Assembly: GCA_026260175.1 (NCBI GenBank)
Contig: JAKCWW010002375.1
Location: forward strand, 1 to 58,212
Length of the DNA stretch: 58,212 bases
Origin: Reticulitermes lucifugus
Taxonomy: Eukaryota > Arthropoda > Insecta > Blattodea > Rhinotermitidae
Direction of reading: 5' to 3'
This document shows positions 33,015-43,504 of the stretch, piece by piece. The first letter of the stretch is position 1; each line of letters opens with the position of its first letter. The notes below the pieces were generated by a model. That model was not told the origin of the DNA, made no database searches, and worked only from the letters and a program-made list of their open reading frames with translations. The translations under genes were made by a program, and so were the position numbers.

Positions 33015-33225
33015 AGGTTACATACCGTCGGTGTTAGGCGAAAGAAATATGAGTATGGGGCATATGTTGAATGATATTCCCAGGAACGCCGATGTGTTTG
33101 GAGAAAACCATGTCCCAGTGCCACTTTTGTTTACCACAAATCTCACGTGGACTGGTCCCGAGTTCGAACCCCGATTTCCGTGATGAAAGGCCGGTCACTG
33201 ACCGCCTGAGAACATTCCAGTTGGC
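33015..33225 (-). mobile_element. SINE family C, minus strand
   Basis: On the minus strand the head reads TCTCAGGCGGTCAGTGACC, with a B box GGGTTCGAACTCGGG near 33155-33169. The body GTGGCACTGGGACATGG follows, and homology continues leftwards into the family C body. The 33034-33237 frame is a translation of it. Confidence 0.75.
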
Positions 33226-33609
33226 TAAACAGTTCACAGTTTCTTAACAATAGCCCAGCCCCTCCCTGACATTAACATGGCGTTCTGGATCTGTGCCACG
33301 AGAAACTGACATCAGAGGGTGGAAATTTATGTCAACCCTCATAATCAGATCAAATCCCCGAACTAACTGTATGAAGTCGCAAAGGATTGACTTGCAGGTT
33401 TGAACAGCTGGTGGCAGAAACTATACAGCCGATAATTTGTTTAATTTAGGGAAAGGACTTCGTCGACCTGTGGTCTTAAATAAATTGGCTTATTAACAGT
33501 AATATTTGTTAACTCATAGCTATTCAAAACTCGGGCTTCAAGAAACCTTGCTTATAATCTCATCACCTTCCTTTCAGAGTCCCAATTAAAAGTGTAAATA
33601 GTGGGTGTG
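33226..33609. other. Unassigned DNA
   Basis: Nothing recognisable was seen in this spacer between a SINE and a minisatellite. Confidence 0.4.
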
Positions 33610-34128
33610 TTGTTGATACCTACAATAAATATTTTGTGGTATCTACAATAAATATTGTGGCTGTGTCTACAATATGCATTTTGATGGAATCTACAATAAA
33701 TACGTTGGCGGTATATACAATGTATATGTTTGTGGCATGTACAATAAACATTTTGGTGGTGTCTGCAGTAAATATTGTGGCGGTATCTACAATACATAAG
33801 TTAGCTGTCTCTATAATGTATATGTATAAATGCTGGTGGTATCTACAATGAATATTTTGGTGGTGTGTACAATAAATATGTGTATTTGCACTGTTTACAT
33901 TACGTGTGTTAGTGGTATTTACAATAAACATTTTTGCTGTGTCCACAATGTGTCAGCTTTCTATATCTACTATATCTATGTTGGTGGTACCTACAATAAA
34001 TAAGTTGGCGATGGCTGCAAAAATATGTTGTTATCTGTAATAAATATATTGGTGCTGTGTACATAAAATATTTTGGTTTTATCTACAATAAATATTCTGA
34101 TGCTGTTTGCAATAAATGTGTTAGAAGG
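33610..34128 (+). repeat. 24-bp minisatellite, about 21 units
   Basis: The consensus unit is about CTACAATAAATATTTTGGTG followed by GTAT. Most units are exactly 24 bp; a few carry 4-bp changes. Because 24 is a multiple of three, several frames stay open through the array and give 8-residue repeats: YCRYHQNI-like in one minus-strand frame, FIVDTTNI-like in another, and ILVVSTIN-like on the plus strand. These ORFs (33552-33797, 33620-33946, 33636-33851) are by-products of the period. Divergence rises toward the right end. Confidence 0.9.
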
Positions 34129-34129
34129 A

Positions 34130-35065
34130 TATCATAATCCGCATTGGTAACCTGAACTTTGCAAAGTACTAAAATTGACTTTTCTCGGTCGTATTTTAAA
34201 AACTAATGTTCTTAAAAAAGTATTCGGTACATGACATTAGTGGACGTAACTAATTAAAATGTAATGGTACTGGGCATTAATAGAAGTAAGTCATTAAAAC
34301 GTTAAATTTATATCCAAAATATGTATGGCTATTTAATTTATAATAACTAAATACAACAAAAATAATAGACGCTATGCGGTGTGAATAATTTTGCAACAGT
34401 AACCTTGTATATGCAGCACGTGGTCATGAAGTTCAGCGAGGATTACAGTTCCAAAGGAAGCATTACCAGAACATGGGTATATATACTAAATTTGGAATAT
34501 TCTGGTACTTTAAATTTTCATTTTGTGTGCGAATACGTTTATGTTTGTTAATTAGAAAACAAAACAGACACGTTATTCAATACAATTGAAAGCGTGTTGA
34601 CATAAGTTAATCCCTCTCGGTGACTGAACTTTTAAATTTGTTTATTCGCTTGTGGTTTATTTAACAATACTGTCAGTAGCTCAGAATATAACGTGGAGTG
34701 ATAATATAATGAATTTGAAAGGGTGTGGAAGGAAGTGGCCGTGTCCCAATTAATGAACTATGCCACCGTTTGTCTGGAGTGCTGAGGAAAATATGAAAGA
34801 CCTCAACCAATATGTCCTGTCCGCGAATTTTAATCCGGAGTGTACCGAATAAGAAGCAGGAATGCCAAATACGCCAATATTATCTGTCTCATAAAAGGAG
34901 AGTTGTTAATCCTGGATTTGATGCTATACCCCCAAACTTAAAAACTCAAATATGAAGTACATTTCAGCTAAGCAGGGCCTTGAAATTCGTATTGTATTGT
35001 ACTTCGTAATGTAGCGCAGGCAGCTACCGTTCTGTTGTAATCGGAGATGTTTTCCATCAGATTTG
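34130..35065. other. Unassigned AT-rich DNA
   Basis: No gene, SINE head or LINE tail was recognised, and no reading frame reaches 60 codons. Confidence 0.45.
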
Positions 35066-35068
35066 TGT

Positions 35069-35232
35069 AAGAGGTGCACATTTTTCAAAAATCTAGAGGC
35101 CACCTGAAAATTATAGGTGTCACAAAAGAGGCATGAAGCAAGTTAAATACTGAGGACGTACAAAATATTAGGCATCACTGTAAAAAATTTAGTCGCCACG
35201 GCAATCTGTTGCCCGGGATTTGTGAAACCCTG
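35069..35232. mobile_element. hAT-like non-autonomous element (MITE), copy 2
   Basis: This segment is homologous along its length to 10273-10428. The left end is decayed (AAGAGGTGCACA against CAGGGGTGCACA). The right end, reverse-complemented, is CAGGGTTTCACAAATCCCGG. The flanking octamers ATTTGTGT (35061-35068) and TTTTGTGA (35233-35240) match at six of eight positions, as expected of an aged hAT target duplication. No ORF is present. Confidence 0.68.
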
Positions 35233-35234
35233 TT

Positions 35235-36605
35235 TTGTGAAATGTTCCAAAGAACGCCTAGAATCCTGCGAACACTCTTGCCCAAATAAAGAAGCAGCCC
35301 ATAAATTTAATTAATTTCACTTCTCCATTATATATTGTCAGTGAGCGTACAATTTGTCGTACAACCATTTGCATACCATGTCATGTGGATTTGATGGTTT
35401 GAAGTATGAAAATAATTAATTACGTCATGAAATAGATTCGAAGTCTATTTATTCAACTGTTCTGAAAGCGAAATTCAATCACGGCACACGTGCTGGAGAT
35501 TTTAAATTTAATTCCTGGTTAAATCCACAATGAGCAGAATCATAGACTTAATGTGTGAAGTTAATTGAGGCTGCGGAATAAAATTATGCGTGACACCGGG
35601 CTTAACAAACGATGAAGTCTGAACAGGTTCGTTCGGAACTCGACACCTCTTATTTCTTAATTAACGCCTTGGGTTCAGTTCCAGCCCACGTCATATACTT
35701 CCTCGCTTTGTCAGAATAAGACATGGTGACTTCGTATTGACTCTTCCTAATTTTCACTCCGACTTAAATATCGGCTCTGAGACGATACATTCGCTACGTT
35801 AAAGTTATTAGCCCTATAAAGGCCTCGGCCTGAATATGGATTCCAATCAGAATAAATAATATTGACCCCAAGACAATTGTCTGTACTGGAAACAGTGTCA
35901 TGCTTTCCATACGTAACTTGTTACCTAACCAACCATGCTATATCATTTCGCTTGTATGTATAGTAGCTAGCTCAGTTCCATATAGTTGTCAGTTTCTGTG
36001 CTCATATGGAATCGTTTTAGGCAAAACATGCATTAGAACGCCATGATAATTGTAACAGTATTTCATGTGGCAAACAAAACAGGCGGGAGAATTAACGGTG
36101 GGTGATGAATCTGAAATAATGAGTCCGAAATTCGGTTTATAACAAGCTAACAGCCAGAACTACATTTCCGGCATCATGTAACGTTTCCCTCGAAAGGATG
36201 TGATGTCTATCATGGCTTTGGCTTGTGGCAGATTTCCCTCGCACTCCCTCCCCTTCCACCAGTCTTATGCAGTTTCTCGGAACGTATATCCATAGCATTA
36301 TGAAGCTGCAAGGGATTGGAATAAGGCAGAATGAACAAGTGAAGAAGAGAGAATAGCTGCTGGTTGCAGTATTCACCCCCCTCTTCCGACTCCCAGGCAC
36401 TTCCTCATTAAAACCAACCAAATAAACCCTGCAGGCTGGAAAATTAAGAATGAAAAAAAGCCACGGTGGGAGAAGAAAATGTCTTGCATTCTTTAACTTG
36501 AATTTCCTTTGTATCTTGCAGGAATATAGTGTGTCTAGTAGTTCTAGACTCTTAGACCTTGCCACTGCGCGCGCATATCAGTCTAATATCGGTATCATTA
36601 TCACA
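35235..36605. other. Unassigned DNA
   Basis: No repeat was recognised. The 142-codon minus-strand frame 36137-36565 is among the longer ORFs in the window but shows no domain. It starts within the edge of the minisatellite-adjacent DNA and has no visible splice or codon support, so I do not call it a gene. Confidence 0.4.
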
Positions 36606-36609
36606 GAGG

Positions 36610-37400
36610 CATTACGGGACCCTAGGTCCGGTTCCGTTATCCGTATGTGAAAAAAGAGGCATTAAGGTCGAGCAATGATAGTGCCAGTATTTGTGTCACG
36701 AACACGGTAGCATTATGGGTGTGCAGTAGGAGTGCTGCTGTATGTATCAAAAACAAAGAAGCTCTACTGGCTGGCAGCAGTATTTCTGGTATCTGTATCA
36801 GGAACGCAGAAAAGGGTGCACAGTATTATTGTCGGTATCTGTATCAGAAACACAGAAAAGTTATGGGTTCGCAGTGGCATAGTATCTCTATCAGCAACAC
36901 AGAAAAGTTATGGGTGCGCCAGTGGCATAGTTTCTGTATCAGCAACACAGAAAAGTTATGGGTTCGCAGTGGCATAGTATCTCTATCAGCAACACAGAAA
37001 AGTTATGGGTGCGCCAGTGGCATAGTATCTGTATCAGCAACACAGAAAAGTTATGGGTGCGCAGTAGCATAGTACCTGTATCAGCAACACAGAAAAATAA
37101 TGGGTGCGCAGTAGCATAGTATCTGTATCAGCAACACAGAAAAGTTGTGGGTGCGCAGTGGCATAGTTTCTAACACAGAAAAGTTATGGGTGCGCAGTGG
37201 CATAGTATCTGTATCAGGAACGCAGAAATGGGTGCACAGTGTTATTGTCGGTATCTGTATCAGCAACACAGAAAAGTTATGGGTGCGCAGTTGCATATTT
37301 GGTATCTGTATCAGGAACAGGCAAAAATTATGTGAGCGCCGGATGCTTGATAGTATCTGTATCAGGTACACAGAAGCATTACATGTGTTCAACAGGAGTG
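36610..37400 (+). repeat. 47/48-bp minisatellite with a duplicated higher-order unit
   Basis: Units start AGCAACACAGAAAAGTTATG and end ATCTGTATC. In the core, a 47-bp unit (36846-36892) and a 48-bp unit (36893-36940) form a 95-bp pair that is repeated at 36941-37035 with only two or so differences. Further 47-bp units follow at 37036-37082 and 37083-37129. A shortened unit with GGAACGCAGAAA and GGTGCACAG occurs on both sides of the core (36800-36845 and 37216-37261). Outer units are progressively more diverged. The ORFs (36647-37072, 36732-36977, 37145-37540, 37081-37392) are produced by the array. Confidence 0.92.
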
Positions 37401-37404
37401 TTAT

Positions 37405-38770
37405 TTCAAGGCTGCTGTTTTACGCTGTGTTCCATCTTCGTAGTCTTCCAGATATAAACAGCGTTTCAGAAGCAGCTTGTATTTCTGCCTTCATTTTGGT
37501 GGGATATGAAGAAATGGGTATTTTATTGCGTTGTAGGTAGAGAGCGACTCTTTCATCTCGTTCAGAATATAAGTTTAGGACAACCTAAGAGAATATTACA
37601 GTAGATGTTCTTCCTTCTGCAATGAACCTACCCTTTCATAACAAAAATGGAATTCCCTGTTAGTAAGAGTCAATTTCCAGTGAAGGACTTTCACCGTGGT
37701 GTTAGTTGGTTAGTTAGCCACAATTCGTTAATAATTGTGCTCTTTCTCTTTGCACATTGTAACCGGCATCTGGCTTGTGATTTGCCATGTTACATTATCA
37801 GTAGTAGCAGCAGCTGGTTTTCCAGACGTGAGGACGCAAGCTCTTTATAGCCTTCATATTTTAACGTTTCTTCCGCGGTAATATGCCGTTAAAAATCACA
37901 CCACACGGATATCTTGACGGCAGGATTCATTGCCCACTCTGTACCTTTATTACCCATAAACACCACCCTGGCGACCTGATAGCATTCCGCGTCTAATAGA
38001 ACTTTGTTGCCTGTTGACGCCTTGAGTATTGGGCGTGCGGTCCGGGCCTTTAAATTTTCAGCGTTTCAGTTCCAAGTAGGTTCATGTAGCTGTAACGTTC
38101 CTGACTTATGTTTATCCGGTTTTCATCTCGCCGCGTTAGATCGCCTGTCCTACTGGACATTCCGTTTGTTTATTCAGTCTATGCAGATGATTATTAAGTT
38201 AGTGTTTTCTAATAGATCACGATTTTCACCTTCTAAAGCTCAACCCCCTGAGTATTAACTGAAAATAGAAGACAAACTTGCCGTCGTGCTATACACGTGG
38301 CCCGTGTTTTACGTACCACTTGTTTTACGCCTTTTTGCTTTAACACCCCTTGCCAGTGCACAGCACTCTTTAATTTACGCCCACATTTTATGGTTAACCC
38401 CCCTTGGTTGGCTGCGCTCTATTACTCTAACCCCTATATATTCCTTTATTTCTTGTGGGAATTTTATTTTATGTTGACGCCGACTTTTTGAGGAATACAA
38501 CTAGGGCTTAAAACGAGGGTTTGATGTATGACCTGTGCCGTTTACCCCTTTGAAGACTGAACAGTGCGAAAGTACTTTTCTGTCCAATGCTCTCCGATAT
38601 TCGAAAGAGCTTTGCTTTGTTTGAAGGCTCCCAGGCTTGGCCCGCTTGTCTTTTGATAAGAGTGGTACTAGGATGAACATGGAACTTTTTTGATGAAATT
38701 ATATCGACGATGAAGACCGAAGTGGTCTATGAAAAATCTGTCCCATTTTTAATTTGTCTATCGTAAATAT
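37405..38770. other. Unassigned DNA
   Basis: No gene was recognised. At 38560-38600 TTTGAAGACTGAACAGTGCG followed by AAAGTACTT superficially resembles a hammerhead core (hairpin, GAAA, palindromic AGTACT) but lacks the leading C and any stem I. The 84-codon frame 38004-38258 has no motif. Confidence 0.4.
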
Positions 38771-38774
38771 CGCA

Positions 38775-38840
38775 TGGATTTGGATCGCATTTGGGCCTCG
38801 GTGAGAGGTCGGCGACTAACCGCCTGAGTCATAGCATAGC
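38775..38840 (-). mobile_element. SINE family C head, minus strand
   Basis: The minus strand reads GACTCAGGCGGTTAGTCGCC, GACCTCTCACCGAGGCCC and AAATGCGATCC, matching the head of the 47516 copy (GCCTCAGGCGGTTAGGCGCC, CCTCTCATCGCGGAG). Only the tRNA-like head is recognisable. Confidence 0.6.
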
Positions 38841-39500
38841 TTTAATAAACAAAAATTAATATAATTATATTTTAAAATTGGATTTGTACTTCACAATGTG
38901 CTTCCATTGGGAAAATTATACGGTAAGTGCTGTGTAGGGAAGTAATGGCTGTTTACTGTGACAAGGATACGGAACACAAATACACCGTGTGGACAGAATG
39001 CCGTGTGTTTAGTGTTAAACGTGGCGAGACATGTACTGACCACTAGACTTTATAAAGGGTTAGTAGTTAGGTACTTAGCTAAAAAGCAACAAACCCTAAC
39101 GCTTTCACCTGTCGACCTGTTACAGCTTGACGGTCTTACAAACTTAGCTAATCTGTTTGTACTCTTCAGGTGTCTCTCTCGCTCTCTAAATGTGCTCAGT
39201 TTGAAATTTTTCCATGTGTCATACCAATTAGGTGTATCTGCAGTTTATCAGTGTATCTTTCGAATGATGTTCCTGCAGATGACTCACATCTGTTGAGATA
39301 TGCCTCAAAAACGTCTGTCATTCTATTCAGATATTTCTAAAAAGGTAGCCTGAAAATATGGCTTAAATTGTTATTTGTCTGAACCGTCTTTCTTGATGTG
39401 GCTTGTCTTACATTCTTTCAGTTATACTAATTCTTTTCATGTCCCATGAAGAGAGGGCAGAACGAAATCATAATAAGTATATCTTATATATCCTTTTGAA
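38841..39500. other. Unassigned DNA
   Basis: The 112-codon plus-strand frame 38958-39296 shows no domain and no recognisable repeat identity. I see nothing else here. Confidence 0.4.
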
Positions 39501-39504
39501 AACA

Positions 39505-40185
39505 TGGCAAACTTCATATATTTTAGAACGATGCTCACTAATCAAAATTACATGCCAGAAGAAATGAAGAATGGAATAAATTCAGGGAATGCCTGCTACC
39601 ATTCGGTTCAGAATCTCTTCTCTTCTAGATTGATAACTAAGAATATAAAGATTAAAGTATGTCGAACTGTATTTTACCTGTGTTGTGAAATGTGGTCTTT
39701 CACGTTAAAGGAAGAACATAGGCTGAGGGGGTTCGAGAATAGGTCGCTGAGAAAGATATTTTTCTGGAAAAGGGTGGAACTAAAAGGAAGCTAGAAAAAA
39801 ATTCCATAATGGGAACGTCATGATTTGAACTCCTCGCCAGATACTGTTAGGTTGATTAAATCAAAGAGGGTGAGATGGGTGGGGCATGTGGCACGTATGG
39901 GGCAGACGAGAAGTTTATATAGAATTTTTTGTGGAGAAGCCCGAAAGAAGTCGATCGCTTTGAAGACCTACGTATATAAGGCAGGATAATACAAAAAAAT
40001 AATTTTAAAAGAAATCAGGTCGGACAGTTTCGATTGGATTAATCTGACTCAGGATAGGGAAAAGTGGCAGGATTTTTGAACACGGTAATGAGACTTCGGG
40101 TTCCATAAAATGCGTGGAATTTGAGTAGCTGAGGAAGTGTTAGCTTCTCAAGAAGGATTTCTTTCCGTGTAGTTAATCGTTAGTT
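39505..40185 (+). pseudogene. LINE family 1, longest copy in the window
   Basis: The 96-codon frame 39504-39794 encodes LTNQNYMPEEMKNGINSGNA, then CYHSVQNLFSSRLITKNIKI, a WSFTLKEEHRLRGFENRSLR stretch, and RKIFF. This is the C-terminal part of a non-LTR retrotransposon endonuclease/reverse-transcriptase ORF, after the catalytic domain. After a frame break, RVRWVGHVARMGQTRSLYRI continues at about 39867-39930. The 3' UTR has GACTTCGGGTTCCATAAAAT, TTCTCAAGAAGGATT and a GTAGTTAATCGTTAG tail. The copy is 5'-truncated, with frameshifts and stops, so it is inactive. Upstream and catalytic parts are absent. Confidence 0.88.
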
Positions 40186-40224
40186 ATTGCAGATCTATTG
40201 TATATTCTTACCCCATGACATGTC

Positions 40225-40345
40225 TGTCCAGGCACAGAGGGGCGGCGAGGTATAGCTCCAACCCATTCGCAACCCTGCAGTAGAAGCAGGTGGGTGGTCA
40301 GCACAGCGCTTCGGCCGCTTTACCCCCTGGAAACACGCGGTATTA
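40225..40345 (-). mobile_element. SINE family B, 3' body, minus strand
   Basis: The minus strand reads TTTCCAGGGGGTAAAGCGGC, CGAAGCGCTGTGCTGACCAC, CCACCTGCTTCTACTGCAGG and TTGGAGCTATACCTCGCCGC, the family B body. It lies between two LINE 3' ends in the opposite orientation to them. Confidence 0.75.
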
Positions 40346-40369
40346 ATTGTAGAGGAGGGTGATGCTAGG

Positions 40370-40525
40370 CCTAATTACATCAAACCTTTAGCTCGTAATG
40401 AAGCTTCAGGTTCAATGACATGCGTGGAATTTCTTGACTAGTTGAGGAAATGTTGCCTTCTGAAGAAGCCCTCTACTCCATTGAGCTAGTTAATTAATTA
40501 ATAATTAATTAGTTAATAGTTAATC
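40370..40525 (+). pseudogene. LINE family 1, isolated 3' UTR
   Basis: GCTCGTAATGAAGCTTCAGG, TGCGTGGAATTTCTTGACTA and GAGGAAATGTTGCCTTCTGA repeat the 3' UTR of the copy ending at 40185, followed by an expanded AGTTAATTAATTAATAATTA tail. A second 3' end this close is either an independent very short insertion or a tandem duplication. Confidence 0.7.
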
Positions 40526-40529
40526 CAGT

Positions 40530-42985
40530 TCTATCATGTCTTCTCTTTTTGTACTTGGGTTTAATTGCAGAAAACACGTAGCTCGTTTATTCTATTCTCA
40601 TTACTCAGTATTTAGGGCTAATTATATGAAACGTGTAGCGTGCTTTAGAATTCACTTCGGTAAGTCAGCAAGTTCTAAATCTAGTCATGTTCTTTACTTA
40701 ACTTTCTTGAATCTCAGTATCACGTTTTAAACCAGTGGTTTTTCTATTTTTAGCATTTAGGTTTTGCATATTTTCAAATTTACCTAAACATATTAATAAT
40801 GTTCCTAGATGCCACTATTCTGATACTTTTGCCTCACCATTTATTGTAATTTCTCCTTAACATTTTTCCATTTTAATTTCAGCCTTCCTTCTGCACTTAA
40901 TCTTTCACTTTTTCCCACTTCCTTACAGCTTTAGCACCTGCAACTTAACATTCTACACACTTCTGCCTTAGTGATTTTTCCAATGAACATTTTCCCGTGT
41001 CCATATTTTAACACTTCTTCGTAATTTCTCCTTGCAAATTTTGAACTTAGTTTCATGTTTTGGAAAATGCCTTCAAGTTACTGGGTAGGATCAAAATATG
41101 GGTAAGTAAGGTCTCAGATTGCTCTACCTGTCAGCTCTTGTTCTTGTTTCCATGGAAACGTGAAGTTTATTCACTTTAATGCTCCATTGCCTCGCGTTCT
41201 CGCTGTTTGCTTTGAAAACAGGAACTAAGAAACCTAAGGTAAGGAGAATGCGTTTCTGCGGAATAGAATAATGCTAGCCCGACTAGATTCTGGTTAGTAT
41301 TTATTAAATATGCGACAATCAAGTGAACTTTTGTACGCATGCCTTTAGACGGACTGGCCTCTTTCTTTCCTATACGTAGCAGAAATGTTTCTTAATTACC
41401 GACTGTGGCATACAGAAAAAATTGTATGAACAGCACGAAGATGAATACCCAACACATTTACTTTGTGTGCCTGTTTTTCCTTTGCATTTAAAATAAGTAA
41501 TTTTATTTTGATGTTTTGACATTATTCATTTCGTCCAATGTAATATATTTCTTATACTGAAACCAACAATTTGCACATGCAAAGTATGTGTAAAAAATAT
41601 AAACCTCCCCTCATAATTTTGTATTGCTTTTACTTCGTGTTTTCCAGGCCACTCAACGTGGATGTCTTTGTGTTCTTTTTGTGTCTAATTATTTATTAAG
41701 TAATAACAATTACTTTGTATAAACAAGTATAAATAATAAAGAAAGATAAAATAAATGCCATATTATTATAGGTTTCAGTGTATAAGTTACAATAGGCCTC
41801 GTCCACCGTCAGTCTTCGTAATGAATTATGTTTGCTTGTAAATAGAATAAGAAGTTTAAAATGTCCAATTTTGTAAAATCTCCTCATTCAGAACTCCGTT
41901 ATTAATGCGAGCTTACAGACAAGCTTCCACTGTCTTCACGGATTAACAATTAGTGGCTCTGCCAATCTGAACACGGTCTTTCCATTTTCTCGTTTGTTTT
42001 CTCTTTTCTTGTCCTTCACTCTTTACGTTTCCATCGCCTTCACAGTCCTTCTTTCCTGGCCCATTTTGTTGAAATTTGCTCGTATATTCCGTCTTTTTTT
42101 ATTAGCCATACTTTCGTTAACTAAGCTGTATTGTCTACGTAATATTTGTGTTTGTTTTGTGACGTGTGTTTTTTACCCTTTCTCTTATTTTATCCGTATC
42201 GTCCCATTACCATGTCTTGTTGCTACATTCTACCAATGGTTTAAATAATTATGGGCCTATACAGTAATTTCAGAAACACGAATATTTGCAAATTGGAACA
42301 TAAAGCGAATTTTATTTGCTGTTGATTTCGCAGAGGCACTTTAAGATGGAATGCGCAAGGACTAATTACGTAATACGTACAAAACTAAGACGTGCATTTT
42401 CACGTGCCTTTAACTCCACTTCCAGCCAATATTTGATTTAGGTTTTGGTTGTATCTTTCAGCAAGCCCCCCGGAAAGTCCTAGGATAATATCTCAGATTA
42501 AACCATTCAGCGCTGCTATTTGAAGAAATTGTCCCTTTTTATACCCGTCAGTGGCTGATGATGCATTGTGAAGAACGTCTCTTAGTATTGGCAGAGCCAT
42601 TGCATAGTTCACGTGACATCAGATTCACTTTCAATGAAATTCCATAACTGTAGGCTTCCTTGTTGTCTGACCTGTCCCATACTCTCTCTATCAATTTAGT
42701 GTTCTAACTTTTCGTTTGTGCAATTTCTGTCAAACATCTTTGACCGTCCTGCATCCATACAAGAGCCTTCTTCTGAAGCCAAACCATTTATTGTGAATGG
42801 AAGGGGAATGTGGGAGACGGTGATACGTATTTTATTCACTTGAAACAAGACAGCTGTACGGTAGTTGCTTAATTGATATAGTCAGCCATAAAAATAAAAG
42901 TAACTTGACTGCAATATAATAGTAGACCCAACACTCTAGACATGTACTACGGAGCTTTCACATCTCTACTCATAGGATGTAAAGA
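40530..42985. other. Unassigned AT-rich DNA
   Basis: No gene or repeat was recognised. The plus strand is T/C-biased at about 40735-41000 and 41980-42240, which explains the Phe/Leu-rich frame 41994-42248. Confidence 0.4.
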
Positions 42986-42989
42986 ACAT

Positions 42990-43200
42990 CATTTTGTTTT
43001 TTGAAGGGCCCCGCAACCTTGAACTTTATTGTGCAACCCTGTGATGAAGATGATTAGTTTTTTCGTTTTGCCTTGTAATGGAGCACCGGTGGAATGAAGT
43101 TGACAGGGGAAACCCGAAGTACTCGGGGGAAAAACTTGTCCTAGTGCCACTTCGTCCACCACAAATCTCACATGGACTGACCTGGGATCGAAACCGGGCC
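42990..43200 (-). mobile_element. SINE family C, minus strand, head truncated
   Basis: From about 43200 leftwards the minus strand gives GGTTTCGATCCCAGGTCAGT (B-box region), GTGGTGGACGAAGTGGCACT, CCCCGAGTACTTCGGGTTTC and TTCATTCCACCGGTGCTCC. A distinct tail follows with AATCATCTTCATCACAGGG, TGCACAATAAAGTTCAAGG and TTGCGGGGCCC. The head before the B box is missing. The 72-codon frame 42989-43207 and half of the 163-codon frame 43026-43517 are its translations. Confidence 0.75.
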
Positions 43201-43349
43201 TCCGCAAAGAACATCATAGTAATATACGCATAGTTGAAATCCTTATATGCTTGGGATGTTATTGTTAGTTCCAATGGAAATGAAACATTAATGTTAAATG
43301 AACGAAGAAAAACACCGGCAAAAATAAAACTTAAAGAGTAGTCGAGCTT

Positions 43350-43481
43350 GTGACGCCATGTAGTCTGGTATAATTTTACTGACTTGTGAAAGACGGTTTT
43401 GCTTGCATTTTCTATCCTGAAGATGTTGGCATTACGTAGTTCCGAAACGACGTTAAACTTTTCCACGGCTAATGGCGTCAC
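43350..43481. mobile_element. Inverted-repeat element (copy 3, decayed) with hammerhead-like words
   Basis: GTGACGCCAT (43350-43359) and ATGGCGTCAC (43472-43481) are exact inverted ends of a more diverged palindrome. Inside are CTGAAGA (43427-43433), the recurrent U, and CCGAAACGACG (from 43442), the order seen in the elements at 4.9 and 51.1 kb. Stem II does not pair well. The N-terminal half of the 163-codon minus-strand ORF (43026-43517) runs through this element and its C-terminal half through the SINE, so the longest ORF in the window is a two-repeat artefact. Confidence 0.5.
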
Positions 43482-43504
43482 GTCACAAAAGATGGCATTT
43501 TTCA

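Noticed and set aside
36137..36565. 142-codon minus-strand ORF as a gene
   Set aside because: No recognisable domain, no supporting splice context, and it lies in unassigned DNA beside a minisatellite. Length alone is expected by chance in 58 kb.
33610..37400. CRISPR-like array
   Set aside because: Units are contiguous with no unique spacers, so these are tandem minisatellites in a eukaryotic genome.
36647..37540. ORFs of 103-141 codons as repeat proteins
   Set aside because: They are by-products of the 47/48-bp minisatellite. The unit length shifts frame between units, so no constant peptide is kept.
38560..38600. Hammerhead-like TTTGAAGA with GAAA and AGTACT
   Set aside because: The leading core C and stem I are missing, and no tail words follow.
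38685..38745. GATGAAGACCGAAGTGGTCTATGAAA as a hammerhead
   Set aside because: AGACC/GGTCT pairs, but the CTGA part is GAC and two bases separate the stem from GAAA.
42550..42590. CTGATGATGCATTGTGAAGAAC as a hammerhead
   Set aside because: Only 8 nt separate the core from GAAG, no stem II can form, and GAAA is absent.
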